A DNA stretch of 64,000 nt, from NCBI RefSeq assembly GCF_018881605.1, contig NZ_JACVPZ010000001.1, positions 1,116,001-1,180,000 on the forward strand, in the 5' to 3' direction. The notes under the pieces are model-generated. The model worked only from the letters and a program-made list of their open reading frames with translations. It was not told where the DNA came from and did not search any database. Positions 54,458-63,485 of the stretch are shown in pieces. This DNA comes from Polynucleobacter sp. UB-Tiil-W10 (GTDB taxonomy: Bacteria > Pseudomonadota > Gammaproteobacteria > Burkholderiales > Burkholderiaceae). Made by a program: the position numbers and the translations under genes. Position 1 is the first letter of the stretch. Every line of letters begins with the position of its first letter.

Positions 54458-55560
54458 TATTAATGAATGACTTCAAACTGGAGTCACATGAGATTCAGAA
54501 GGAAATGCAACTCGCGGTTAATCGAGTAATCAAATCCGGCTGGTATGTATTGGGACCTGAAGTAGAGTCATTTGAAAAAGAATGGGCTCAGACCTGTAAA
54601 ACTAAATATAGCATTGGAGTGGGCAATGGAATGGATGCAATTGAAATCATCCTGCATTCCATGAATGTTGGTCCAGGCGATGAAGTCATCACTACTCCAA
54701 TGACGGCTTTTGCGACAGTATTGGCTATTCTTAGGGCGGGGGCGACCCCAGTATTAGCGGATATTGAGTCTGATACGGCATTGCTATCGATGGACAGTGT
54801 GCGACGATGTATTTCTCCCCGAACTAAGGCAGTAGTTTTGGTGCACTTATACGGACAAATGAAAGAATTAGATTTATGGAAATCATTCTGTAATGAGCAT
54901 CATATTTTCTTAATAGAGGATTGTGCTCAATCTCATTTAGCCACCTGGAATGATTTGCCTGGTGGCAATTTTGGTGTTGCGGGTGCTTATAGTTTTTACC
55001 CAACCAAAAATCTGGGGGCTCTTGGTGATGGCGGCATAATTGTCACAAGTGATGAACGGCTTTCTCGCACCGCCAGTTCGCTTCGTAACTACGGCCAAAG
55101 CGTTCGTTATGAGCATCCTTTGGTGGGTATGAATAGTCGATTAGATGAAATGCAGGCTGCAATTTTATCTGTCAAATTGAAATGGTTGGAGGGCTACACT
55201 GCCCGAAGAAGAGAAATTGCTGGTCAATATTTAAAAAATATTCAAAACCAATACGTTAGCAATTTATCAGCTCCTCTTGATGCTCATTCTCATGTTTATC
55301 ATCTTTATGTGGTTACCTCTCGGTATCGTGATGCCTTACAGGCGCATTTGAACGGCCAATCAATTCAATCTTTAATTCATTACCCCATTCCAATCCATCA
55401 TCAAAAGCCATGTCTTGATATGCTTCGAGATCCTACAGGGCTTTCTATTAGTGAAGAGCATGCAGCTCAATGCTTATCGATACCATGTCACCCACATATG
55501 TCGCAAGGCGATGTGGAGCGGGTGATCATTGCTGTAAATTCTTTTTCACCGCATCATTAA
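54454..55560 (+). CDS. DegT/DnrJ/EryC1/StrS-type sugar aminotransferase
   Basis: PLP enzyme of 368 residues from ATG 54454, whose AUG overlaps the previous stop (ATGA). It has SGWYVLGPEVESFEKEWA near 28-45, GVGNGMDAIEIILHSMNVGPGDEV near 55-79, a LVHLYGQM / IEDCAQSHLA block near 134-160 and the PLP lysine in YPTKNLGALGDGG near 185. It would transaminate a keto-sugar made by the upstream SDR. Substrate is unknown; the pair may make a dideoxyamino sugar such as a Qui3N or Fuc3N-type residue. Confidence 0.9.
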   Translation: MILMNDFKLESHEIQKEMQLAVNRVIKSGWYVLGPEVESFEKEWAQTCKTKYSIGVGNGMDAIEIILHSMNVGPGDEVITTPMTAFATVLAILRAGATPVLADIESDTALLSMDSVRRCISPRTKAVVLVHLYGQMKELDLWKSFCNEHHIFLIEDCAQSHLATWNDLPGGNFGVAGAYSFYPTKNLGALGDGGIIVTSDERLSRTASSLRNYGQSVRYEHPLVGMNSRLDEMQAAILSVKLKWLEGYTARRREIAGQYLKNIQNQYVSNLSAPLDAHSHVYHLYVVTSRYRDALQAHLNGQSIQSLIHYPIPIHHQKPCLDMLRDPTGLSISEEHAAQCLSIPCHPHMSQGDVERVIIAVNSFSPHH

Positions 55561-55577
55561 CTTGTAATACGCAACGT

Positions 55578-56549
55578 ATGGGATTTCATTTCTGCACACT
55601 TTTTGATAGTAACTATCTTATTAAGGGTGTCACAATGATTAGAAGTTTGCAGAAGTATTGCCCATCAGCAAGTATCTATGTTTTGTGCATGGATACCAAC
55701 TGCGAAGAGGTTCTCTCTGAATTAAGTCTAACTAATGTTCACCTGATACCCCTCTCAGATCTAGAAGATTCCGAGCTATTGCAAGTAAAAAAACAGCGAG
55801 GTGTAGCTGAGTATTGCTGGACTCTTTCTCCATGCCTACCATACTATGTTTTAGAAAAATATCAGCATGTTGAATTCATCACCTACTTAGATGCAGATCT
55901 TTTTTTCTATTCTTCATTGGAGCCACTGTTTCAGGAGATAGGTAGGGCTTCAATTGCAATTATTGAGCATCGCTTTACCTCAAGACTCAAAGACCAAGAG
56001 ATTAAGGGAAGGTTTTGTGTTGAATGGGTCAGCTTTCGAAGGGATACAGAAGGCCTTGCCTGTTTAAAGCGTTGGCGTGAACAGTGTATTGAATGGTGTT
56101 TTTATCGCCTTGAGGAGGGAAAGATGGGCGATCAAAAGTATCTGGATCCATGGCCTGAACAATATGCAAACTGTCACATATTAATGCATCAAGGTGCCGG
56201 CATTGCGCCTTGGAATTATCCTCAATACTTGATTTCTGGTGACGCTAATAGCTCTGCATTGATTAATGGGGACCCATTAATTTTTTATCATTTCCACCAG
56301 TTCCAGATTTTAGAAAATGGAAAATTTGATCGCCTCTCATCCTTTTATACTGAGGAAGCGCCAGCACCAGACTTAATATATTCACCATATGAGTCTGCTA
56401 TTAATGAGACTATTGGTACAGTACATTTAATGTACCCAAATTTTCTTGCAGGATTTAAGTCTTCAAATTCTGTATTTGCACGCAGATTTGCGCAAAAATT
56501 CTTACCCAGTTCTGTGAAGAGATTTTTGCAAAAATTTATGCGTTATTAG
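55578..56549 (+). CDS. GT8-like glycosyltransferase
   Basis: From ATG 55578 the protein has 323 residues. It begins with HFCTLFDSNYLIKGVTMIRSL, has ITYLDADLFFYSSLEPLF near 98-115, where the Asp-Ala-Asp is the metal-binding DxD motif of GT8-like enzymes, and HQGAGIAPWNYPQYLI further on. The open frame starts at 55,470 but overlaps the aminotransferase gene heavily; the ATG chosen is the first with a short gap (17 bases). The final basic tail (KFLPSSVKRFLQKFM) suggests peripheral membrane association. Confidence 0.8.
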   Translation: MGFHFCTLFDSNYLIKGVTMIRSLQKYCPSASIYVLCMDTNCEEVLSELSLTNVHLIPLSDLEDSELLQVKKQRGVAEYCWTLSPCLPYYVLEKYQHVEFITYLDADLFFYSSLEPLFQEIGRASIAIIEHRFTSRLKDQEIKGRFCVEWVSFRRDTEGLACLKRWREQCIEWCFYRLEEGKMGDQKYLDPWPEQYANCHILMHQGAGIAPWNYPQYLISGDANSSALINGDPLIFYHFHQFQILENGKFDRLSSFYTEEAPAPDLIYSPYESAINETIGTVHLMYPNFLAGFKSSNSVFARRFAQKFLPSSVKRFLQKFMRY

Positions 56550-56581
56550 TCCTGACATAAAACGAAGAGGCTTGCAGCTGC

Positions 56582-57331
56582 ATGAAAATCACCGTAATTA
56601 CAGTATGCTTTAATGCGGCCTCCACAATAAAAAAGACATTAGATTCGGTTGCTTTTCAAACCTATCCCTCAATTGAGCATATAGTGATTGATGGTGACTC
56701 CAAAGATGGAACCTTGGGGATTCTGAAAAGTCATGAGGCCCAATTTTCCAGTCTACTTTCTGAGCCTGACAATGGTGTCTATGACGCCATGAACAAAGGG
56801 TTGCGTCTGGCAACAGGCGATATTATTGGATTTCTTAATGCGGACGATGTTTTTGCACATCCAAACGTATTGGCGGATATTGCTACAGCATTTATAGATG
56901 AAAATATTCAAGCGATTTTTGGTGATGTTGAATATTTTCCTGCTCACAATCCACGTAAAACTCTTCGAAAATATCGCTCTAATAAATTTTCGCCCAAAAA
57001 ATTACAAATGGGTATGATGCCTGCGCATCCAACTTTATATATGAGAAGGGGTGTGTATGAACAATATGGGCTATTTAATCCTGATTATAAAATTGCTGGT
57101 GACTTTGAATTCATTTCTAGAGTTTTCAAAATTCCCTCCATCTCCTATCTATATATGCCTGAGGTAATGGTAAGGATGCAGACGGGGGGATTGAGTAATA
57201 GTGGAATAAAGAGCAGCATTCTAATTAACCGTGAAATTAAAAAAGCTTGCAAAGAGAATGCGATTCCCACTAATAGCTTGAAGTTATGGCTTCGTTATCC
57301 CCTCAAACTGCCAGAGTGGCTAAGCTTATAA
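56582..57331 (+). CDS. Family 2 glycosyltransferase (WcaA/colanic type)
   Basis: The 249-residue GT-A enzyme has the classic start KITVITVCFNAASTIKKTLDSVAFQTYPSIEHIVIDGDSKDGT (split across residues 2-45), with ID GDSKDGT as the first nucleotide motif, and FLNADDVFAHPNVL near 84-97 with DD as DxD. GDFEFISRVFKI near 180 is the typical active-site region. It is 32 bases after the GT8-like gene, and the 202-base gap after it has no gene but holds a small GTGCG/CGCAC hairpin at 57,410-57,423. Confidence 0.9.
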   Translation: MKITVITVCFNAASTIKKTLDSVAFQTYPSIEHIVIDGDSKDGTLGILKSHEAQFSSLLSEPDNGVYDAMNKGLRLATGDIIGFLNADDVFAHPNVLADIATAFIDENIQAIFGDVEYFPAHNPRKTLRKYRSNKFSPKKLQMGMMPAHPTLYMRRGVYEQYGLFNPDYKIAGDFEFISRVFKIPSISYLYMPEVMVRMQTGGLSNSGIKSSILINREIKKACKENAIPTNSLKLWLRYPLKLPEWLSL

Positions 57332-57533
57332 GCCAATTCATTTGAAAGCATGAGGTGTTAAACGGTATTGGCGCACTTACCCTTTAAATTAGGGCTTTTT
57401 AGGGTATATGTGCGATAGCGCACCCAATTTATTCACCCCAATTCGTATAATTACTTCATATTAATCGGGTTAAATCTCCTTTGGGTTTCATTTATCACTC
57501 ATGGTAGGTCAAAATTTTTAGAAATCACTGTAA

Positions 57534-58511
57534 ATGACTGATTTTATTTATAAAAATCTTAATCTAGGATTGAGTTCGGATGCTCCTTTGGTGGCTATAT
57601 TGCTGTGCACCTATAATGGGGCTAGGTTCTTAGCTGAGCAATTGGACTCCTTGGAGGATCAAACCCATCAAAATTGGGTAGTAATAGCCAGTGATGATGG
57701 CTCCACTGACCAAACCCTAGAAATATTGCAACAATATCAAGTCAAATGGCCTGCTGGGAAATTAACCATCCGTAGCGGTCCCCAAAAGGGCTTTAGCCAG
57801 AATTTTTTATCCCTCGCGTGCGATCCTGAAATTAAGGCTGATCACTATGCGTTCTGCGATCAAGATGATGTGTGGTTGCCAGAAAAATTAGACATAGCCG
57901 TAGGCAATATTGTTGCAAAGCAAGAATATAAGGCTAAAAAGTGGCCTTATTTGTACTGCGGACGCACGGCCTACATTTCTTCCGATAAAAAGCCTTTAGG
58001 TTTTTCGCCGCTCTTTGGATTCCCTCCTTCCTTTCGAAATGCGCTTATTCAGTCGATTGCGGGTGGAAACACAATGGTCTTTAATCAAAAGGTTAAGGAT
58101 ATACTCGAGCGTGTTGGATTGGTGGATGTAGCTTCTCATGATTGGTGGGTCTATCAATTAACCTCTGCAGCTGATGGGATGGTTTACTACGACAAAGAAC
58201 CGCAAATCCTTTATCGTCAGCATTCAGGGGCGCTTATTGGGGGGAATAGCACCTTCTTAGCTAGGCTCAAAAGACTCAAAATGTTGCTTAAAGGGCGTTT
58301 TTTCCACTGGACCAATCAGAATTTGATTGCACTTGATCGGGCAAAAGTTGAAATGAGTAGAAGTAATTCTGATGTCTTGTCACTTTTTATAACTATGCGT
58401 GGCGCCAAATTAAAAGACCGTTTTAGGTTAATAGAGGTTTGCGGTCTATATCGTCAGACTTGGACTGGAACGATCAGTCTGGTTTTGGCTGCGTTACTAA
58501 ATAAAGTTTAG
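57534..58511 (+). CDS. Family 2 glycosyltransferase, possibly rhamnosyltransferase-like
   Basis: The 325-residue GT-A enzyme has ALIL-like VAILLCTYNGARFLAEQLDSLEDQTHQNWVVIASDDGSTDQT at about 20-60 (in pieces), followed by FCDQDDVWLPEKL near 108-120 with the DxD-type Asp-Gln-Asp-Asp. The C-terminal part resembles rhamnosyl- or galactosyltransferases. It is a separate unit after a 202-base gap. Its stop lies 13 bases before the octamer repeat array. Confidence 0.87.
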   Translation: MTDFIYKNLNLGLSSDAPLVAILLCTYNGARFLAEQLDSLEDQTHQNWVVIASDDGSTDQTLEILQQYQVKWPAGKLTIRSGPQKGFSQNFLSLACDPEIKADHYAFCDQDDVWLPEKLDIAVGNIVAKQEYKAKKWPYLYCGRTAYISSDKKPLGFSPLFGFPPSFRNALIQSIAGGNTMVFNQKVKDILERVGLVDVASHDWWVYQLTSAADGMVYYDKEPQILYRQHSGALIGGNSTFLARLKRLKMLLKGRFFHWTNQNLIALDRAKVEMSRSNSDVLSLFITMRGAKLKDRFRLIEVCGLYRQTWTGTISLVLAALLNKV

Positions 58512-58524
58512 TTATAATTTCTTG

Positions 58525-58572
58525 AATAATCAAATAATCAAATAATCAAATAATCAAATAATCAAATAATCA
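58525..58572 (+). repeat. Tandem array of six perfect 8-bp repeats directly before a sugar-biosynthesis gene
   Basis: The unit AATAATCA is repeated six times without error over 48 bases, ending two bases before the ATG at 58575. The unit is not a multiple of three and contains TAA, so each frame meets a stop and the array cannot act as a translated switch. It lies where the ribosome-binding site should be, and no Shine-Dalgarno is seen. A change in copy number would alter spacing between promoter or leader and start codon. Confidence 0.97.
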
Positions 58573-58574
58573 AA

Positions 58575-59516
58575 ATGAAAATATTAGTTACTGGTAGTTG
58601 TGGATATAAAGGGCATGTTTTAGTGCCTAAATTATTGGCCAAGGGTCATAAAGTGGTTGCATTAGATACACAGTGGTTTGGCAGCTACCATCAGTCGCAC
58701 CAAAATCTAAATTGCGTCAAGGGCGATGTTCGTAACATTGAAAGCATTCCATTTGATGGGGTTGAAGCAATCATTCACCTTTCTTCGATCGCAAATGACC
58801 CATGCGGCGACCTAAATCCAAAGCTAACATGGGAAGTCAGCGCGCTAGCAACAATGCAGCTAGCTGATCAAGCTAAACGTAGGGGTATTAAACATTTTAT
58901 TTACGCATCTTCAGGTAGTGTTTACGGTGTTAAAGAAGAAGATCAGGTTACGGAAGATTTGGAGTTAAAGCCTATTTCTGAATACAACAAAACTAAGATG
59001 GTTTCCGAGCGTGTTCTATTGAGTTATGGCGATGACATGGTGGTACAAATCGTGCGTCCAGCAACGGTCTGCGGACTATCCCCACGTATGCGCTTGGATG
59101 TTTCGGTGAATTTGCTGACGATGCAAGCCTTATCCAAAAATAAAATTACTGTTTTTGGTGGCGATCAGACTCGCCCAAATATCCACATTGATGACATTAC
59201 CGACTTGTATATTTTCTTGTTAGAAAATCCACAAGTGACGGGCGTATTTAATGCGGGATTTGAAAATATTTCTATATTAGATATCGCAAAAACTGTTACC
59301 AAGTATATTCCGGTGGAAATCGAAGTAACAGCATCAAATGATCCACGCTCTTATCGCGTCAATTCAGATAAGTTGTTGGCAACCGGATTTAGACCTAAGA
59401 AATCAGTTGAACATGCAGTGAGGGAAATCATTGAGGCTTATCAAAAGGGTGAGCTCAAGGATGAGGATCGATTTTATAACCTAAAGTGGATGGAAAAGGC
59501 TAATTTGGCTTTGTAA
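58575..59516 (+). CDS. SDR nucleotide-sugar epimerase/dehydratase
   Basis: The 313-residue protein has a glycine motif GSCGYKG at about 7-13, IIHLSSIANDP near 65-75, FIYASSGSVYGV near 108-119 and catalytic Tyr-Asn-Lys-Thr-Lys near 139-143. VRPATVCGLSPRMR and PNIHIDDITDLY follow. It is an extended SDR of unknown substrate, with a RDD-like acceptor region seen in heptose and GDP-sugar enzymes. It starts a block of six or more genes on the plus strand. The 18-base gap to the SIS gene suggests one operon. Confidence 0.85.
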   Translation: MKILVTGSCGYKGHVLVPKLLAKGHKVVALDTQWFGSYHQSHQNLNCVKGDVRNIESIPFDGVEAIIHLSSIANDPCGDLNPKLTWEVSALATMQLADQAKRRGIKHFIYASSGSVYGVKEEDQVTEDLELKPISEYNKTKMVSERVLLSYGDDMVVQIVRPATVCGLSPRMRLDVSVNLLTMQALSKNKITVFGGDQTRPNIHIDDITDLYIFLLENPQVTGVFNAGFENISILDIAKTVTKYIPVEIEVTASNDPRSYRVNSDKLLATGFRPKKSVEHAVREIIEAYQKGELKDEDRFYNLKWMEKANLAL

Positions 59517-59533
59517 TCAAATTCAATTTATTT

Positions 59534-60103
59534 ATGTCTACTTCATTTAAAGAATACTCAGCTCGCTTAGCTGAAATTTTGACCTCCCATGAATGGGGAG
59601 AAGTCTTGCCCTTGGCGCGAGAGGTAGAACGCTGTTGGCGCGATGGAAATCAAGTTTTCCTGTGCGGTAATGGTGGTAGTGCTGGCAATGCAGTTCATTT
59701 GGCTAATGATTACTTGTACGGTATTGCCAAAGAGACCGGCAGGGGATTACGAGTCCATGCGCTATCTGCAAATCCAGCCGTTATTACTTGCCTGGCTAAC
59801 GATGTCTCATACGATGCGATTTTTTCTGAGCAGCTTGCAGTTCTTGGGCGAAAAGGTGACTTAATAATTTGCTTATCCGGTAGTGGTAATTCTGCAAATA
59901 TTCTGAAGGTTTTACGTCAGGCTAAATCAATGGATATTCAAAGTTGTGCCATATTGGGATTTAGCGGCGGTGAGGCGAAGGCACTTTCTGATATTCCATT
60001 GCATTTTCCAGTCAACGATATGCAAATTGCTGAAGATTTGCAGCTCGTAGTTGGTCACATGCTAATGCAGTATCTCTATTCTCGAAAAAATCAGATTCAA
60101 TAG
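59534..60103 (+). CDS. SIS-domain sugar isomerase, GmhA-like
   Basis: The 189-residue protein matches sedoheptulose-7-phosphate isomerase: VFLCGNGGSAGNAVHLANDYL near residues 36-57, then a CLANDVSYDAIFSEQL segment and ICLSGSGNSANILKVL near 113-128. At the GmhA metal site the His in AVHLAND is kept but Asp stands where Glu is usual, an inferred substitution. It would interconvert a ketose and an aldose phosphate, so it may use the product of the transketolase encoded downstream. Confidence 0.87.
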   Translation: MSTSFKEYSARLAEILTSHEWGEVLPLAREVERCWRDGNQVFLCGNGGSAGNAVHLANDYLYGIAKETGRGLRVHALSANPAVITCLANDVSYDAIFSEQLAVLGRKGDLIICLSGSGNSANILKVLRQAKSMDIQSCAILGFSGGEAKALSDIPLHFPVNDMQIAEDLQLVVGHMLMQYLYSRKNQIQ

Positions 60104-60114
60104 CAAGGAATACC

Positions 60115-61101
60115 ATGTCATCAGTTGTGGTAGTGGGTAGTAATTCATTTTCAGGCGCTAGTTTTGTAGATTATTTGCTAAATCAAGGGCAAAAAGTCAT
60201 TGGGACAAGTCGCTCAAAGGAGCCTAATGGCGCAATGCTCCCCTACAAGTGGCGGGATCATCAAAATTTTAATTTTCATCAATTAGACTTGAATCAAGAT
60301 TTGGATAAGATCGTCGATCTTATCCATGCAGAGAAGCCAGAATATGTTGTTAACTTCGCAGCCCAAAGCATGGTGGGTGAGAGTTGGCAAAATCCTGATC
60401 ATTGGTTTATGACCAATGCTGTCTCAACCGTAAAACTTCACGATGCTTTACGTAAGTTGGACTCTTTAAAGCGTTATGTTCATATTTCTACCCCCGAGGT
60501 TTATGGCAGTTGCGAGGGCTTTGTAAAGGAAGACTTTCCATTTAATCCGAGCACCCCTTATGCCGTTTCGCGTGCGGCAGCTGATATGAGTCTAAAAACT
60601 TTCCGGGCGGCCTATGATTTTCCAGTGGTAACTACTCGCGCAGCTAATGTGTATGGTCCAGGCCAACAGTTGTATCGCATTATTCCAAGAACAATCCTCT
60701 TTATTTTGTTGGGTAAAAAGATTGAGCTTCATGGCGGAGGATCATCGACTCGCTCTTTTATTCATATGCGTGACGTATCAGACGCTACGTGGAAAATTGC
60801 TCAGCATGGAGTAAATGGAGATACGTATCATATTTCAACTGATGAAGTTATCTCAATTAGAGATCTCGTGGCTAAAATTTGTGCCAAACTTGGCGCAAAT
60901 TTTGAGGATCATGTTGAGATTGTAGGCGAGCGTCTCGGCAAGGATTCGGCTTACCATCTTGATAGTACAAAAGTACGTACAGAGCTCGGCTGGGCTGATC
61001 AGATCAAGCTTGATGTTGGAATTGACGAGTGCATCTCATGGGTTAAAGGCAATTTAGAGACTTTGCGCAATGAACCAATAAACTATATCCATAAAGCATA
61101 G
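60115..61101 (+). CDS. SDR 4,6-dehydratase-like protein with Arg in place of catalytic Lys
   Basis: The 328-residue protein resembles GDP-mannose or dTDP-glucose 4,6-dehydratases: GSNSFSGASFV near 8-18 (with Ser in place of the middle Gly), FAAQSMVGESWQNPDHWFMTN near 82, HISTPEVYGS near 122-131, then TPYAVSRAAADMSL where the Tyr-X3-Lys motif is Tyr-X3-Arg. TRAANVYGPGQQLYRIIPR follows and is characteristic of the group. Substrate and reaction are unknown. A perfect 11-bp hairpin lies inside the gene at 60,302-60,326. Confidence 0.83.
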   Translation: MSSVVVVGSNSFSGASFVDYLLNQGQKVIGTSRSKEPNGAMLPYKWRDHQNFNFHQLDLNQDLDKIVDLIHAEKPEYVVNFAAQSMVGESWQNPDHWFMTNAVSTVKLHDALRKLDSLKRYVHISTPEVYGSCEGFVKEDFPFNPSTPYAVSRAAADMSLKTFRAAYDFPVVTTRAANVYGPGQQLYRIIPRTILFILLGKKIELHGGGSSTRSFIHMRDVSDATWKIAQHGVNGDTYHISTDEVISIRDLVAKICAKLGANFEDHVEIVGERLGKDSAYHLDSTKVRTELGWADQIKLDVGIDECISWVKGNLETLRNEPINYIHKA

Positions 61102-61104
61102 CTT

Positions 61105-61929
61105 ATGAGCAATCATCAGGAGCTAATTGACCGCTCAAATTTATTACGATCCAGGATCATTGAAACGTCATCGCTATCGGGCACACCCCATCTGGGCTCA
61201 TGTCTTTCTTGCGTGGATTTATTGGTAGCTTTGTACTTTAATGAGCTAAAAATTGATCCGAGGAATCCGTATGATCCCCTTAGAGACCGCTTTATCTTAA
61301 GTAAGGGCCATGGTGTGCCGGCATTATTTCAAGTGCTGGCAATGCGTGGTTTTTATCCTGAGTCTTGGTTAAAAGATTACGGTAAAGATGGTGGAATATT
61401 TGCCGAGCACCCTCCAACCCCAGATCATTTAGCGGGTATTGAGGCGGCAACAGGTTCTTTAGGGCATGGCCTTCCAATTGGTCTGGGGATGGCTCTGGCT
61501 GGGCGAATTCAAAAGCAAACTTACAATATTTACACGGTGCTTGGTGATGGGGAGTGCAACGAAGGCTCGGTCTGGGAGGCTGCCATGTTGGCAGCCGCAC
61601 AACAAGTGTCTAATTTATGTGTATTTGTTGATTTTAATAAGTGGCAGGCTACCGGCAGAAGCGAAGAGGTTATGGCCCTTAATTCCCTATCTGGAAAGTG
61701 GCAAGCTTTTGGATGGAATGCTTTAGAAATTGATGGACACGATTATGGCCAAATTCTCGCTGCCCTTGAGAGCTTTAAGTTAGAAAATACGAAACCTACG
61801 GCCATCATTGCGCATACTGTAAAAGGTAAAGGCGTTTCCTTCATGCAAGATGATAATAATTGGCATTACCGTATTCCTACTGCCGACGAAGTAAGAATGG
61901 CAAAACTTGAGTTGGGGGTCTCCTCATGA
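61105..61929 (+). CDS. Transketolase, N-terminal (thiamine diphosphate-binding) subunit
   Basis: The 274-residue protein covers the first domain of transketolase: SKGHGVPALFQVLAMRGF near 67-84, ThDP motif LGDGECNEGSVWEAAMLAA near 146-164 with the later Asn in VDFNKWQATG. The second half is encoded by the next gene with a four-base overlap. Split transketolases are known, but are usually associated with the pentose phosphate pathway or with a dedicated pathway, as probably here. It transfers a two-carbon unit from a ketose to an aldose acceptor. Confidence 0.93.
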   Translation: MSNHQELIDRSNLLRSRIIETSSLSGTPHLGSCLSCVDLLVALYFNELKIDPRNPYDPLRDRFILSKGHGVPALFQVLAMRGFYPESWLKDYGKDGGIFAEHPPTPDHLAGIEAATGSLGHGLPIGLGMALAGRIQKQTYNIYTVLGDGECNEGSVWEAAMLAAAQQVSNLCVFVDFNKWQATGRSEEVMALNSLSGKWQAFGWNALEIDGHDYGQILAALESFKLENTKPTAIIAHTVKGKGVSFMQDDNNWHYRIPTADEVRMAKLELGVSS

Positions 61930-62843
61930 GAAATGCATTTGCTGATGAGGTGGCCAAATTAGCACAAGCAGACTCAAGAGTAGTACTCTTGTCTGGAGAC
62001 ATCGGTAACAAGTTATTTGATCCGGTTAAGTTGGTAGACGATTCTCGCTTTTATAATTGCGGAATTGCTGAGGGCAATATGATGGGCGTCGCGGCAGGGA
62101 TGGCTCTTTCAGGATTGCGCCCAATTGTTTATACGATAGCTCCGTTTACTACGACTCGGTGTTTTGAGCAGATTCGAGTAGACGTCTGTTATCACAAGGC
62201 CCCAGTAATTATCGTGGGCACTGGCTCGGGACTCTCATACGCAGAATTGGGTCCAACGCATCACTCTCTAGAAGACATGGCAATTCTTCGCTCTCTTCCG
62301 GGTATGCGAGTGGTTGCACCATGTGATGCAAATGAACTAAGGTCGGTGCTAAGAGCGGCATTAAATGACAATGCCCCAACTTATATACGGATTGGAAAAA
62401 AGGGCGAAACAACAATTTTCCCTGAGCCACCCGAGTTAAAAATTGGTAAATCTACTGTCGTTAAGCAAGGTAAAGATATTGCATTGATATGCTCTGGCAC
62501 TCTCATGGGTGAGGTTGTTCAAGCAGCACAAAACCTAGCCGAAGTTGGTGTATCTGCAGAAGTAGTGAGCATGCATTCGGTTAAGCCTCTAGATGAAGAT
62601 TATCTATTGAGTGCCCAATCTCGTTTTAAGCTAATTGCTAGTATTGAAGAGCATGGTTTGATAGGGGGGCTTGGTGGCGCAATAGCTGAATGGAGGTCCC
62701 AAGGAAACCATGCGATAAAACACGTGATGCTAGGTACGCCAGATGAATTTATGCATGAAGTAGGTACGCAAGAATATGCGAGAAATAAGTATGGTTTGAC
62801 TTGCAAGAATATCGTAAAGCGTATTCAACAGGCGTTAAGGTAA
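61926..62843 (+). CDS. Transketolase, C-terminal subunit
   Basis: The 305-residue protein is the second and third domains of transketolase: VVLLSGDIGNKLFDPV near 20-35, FYNCGIAEGNMMGVAAGMALSG near 42-63 with the active-site Glu, and the TPP-partner segment RCFEQIRVDVCYHKAPVIIVG. The C-terminal regulatory domain has VSMHSVKPLDEDYLL near 216. The ATG overlaps the end of the N-terminal subunit, so a stoichiometric complex is expected. Confidence 0.93.
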   Translation: MRNAFADEVAKLAQADSRVVLLSGDIGNKLFDPVKLVDDSRFYNCGIAEGNMMGVAAGMALSGLRPIVYTIAPFTTTRCFEQIRVDVCYHKAPVIIVGTGSGLSYAELGPTHHSLEDMAILRSLPGMRVVAPCDANELRSVLRAALNDNAPTYIRIGKKGETTIFPEPPELKIGKSTVVKQGKDIALICSGTLMGEVVQAAQNLAEVGVSAEVVSMHSVKPLDEDYLLSAQSRFKLIASIEEHGLIGGLGGAIAEWRSQGNHAIKHVMLGTPDEFMHEVGTQEYARNKYGLTCKNIVKRIQQALR

Positions 62844-62852
62844 GGTCTATTG

Positions 62853-63485
62853 ATGAGAATTGGATTGGACTTTGATAATACGATAGTTAGCTACGATCAC
62901 TTGTTTCATAAAGTTGCCCTAGAAAAATCTCTTATCTCCCATGAAGTTCCCATTAATAAGGTAGCAGTAAGGGATTACTTGCGTAATACGAACCAAGAAG
63001 ATGCATGGACTGAGATGCAAGGTTATGTATATGGTGCGAGAATGAATGAGGCAATTGCCTATCCCGGCCTAATAGCTGCACTAAGGGCTATTAGGGACGC
63101 TGGTCATGAACTCTTTATTGTGAGTCATAAAACGCAATATCCATATGCCGGTGAACGTTATGACCTTCATGAAGCATCTCGCTCTTGGATTGCCTATCAT
63201 CTTCAGGCCCCTGAATCCACACTGATTCACAAATCGAATGTATTTTTCAATCCTAGTAAAGATGAAAAAATTGAAAAGATTTCTCAGTTAAAGTGCGATA
63301 TTTTTTTGGATGACTTACCAGAGATACTCTTGGCAACACACTTTCCTCAAGATACAAAAAAATGCTTGTTTGATCCAGAGGGTCATTATGTCGGCCTTGA
63401 AAATGAGATTCTTGTGAATCTTCAGTCCTGGAAAGCATTTTCCGATTGGGTTCATAACCTAGGACGGAATAATGAATCCAGCTAA
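62853..63485 (+). CDS. HAD-superfamily phosphatase-like protein
   Basis: From ATG 62853 (an in-frame TTG is next to it at 62850) the product has 210 residues. The HAD motif I, GLDFDNTIV (about residues 4-12), has both Asp residues; motif II is within ELFIVSHKTQYPY near 88-100; motif III Lys and motif IV KCDIFLDDLPE near 147-157 carry the last acids. The closest functional analogy is a sugar phosphate phosphatase such as GmhB, but the cap domain is different. It overlaps the next gene by 14 bases. Confidence 0.82.
   Translation: MRIGLDFDNTIVSYDHLFHKVALEKSLISHEVPINKVAVRDYLRNTNQEDAWTEMQGYVYGARMNEAIAYPGLIAALRAIRDAGHELFIVSHKTQYPYAGERYDLHEASRSWIAYHLQAPESTLIHKSNVFFNPSKDEKIEKISQLKCDIFLDDLPEILLATHFPQDTKKCLFDPEGHYVGLENEILVNLQSWKAFSDWVHNLGRNNESS

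Noticed and set aside
58525..58572. CRISPR array
   Set aside because: Units are eight bases and contiguous, with no spacers and no cas genes.
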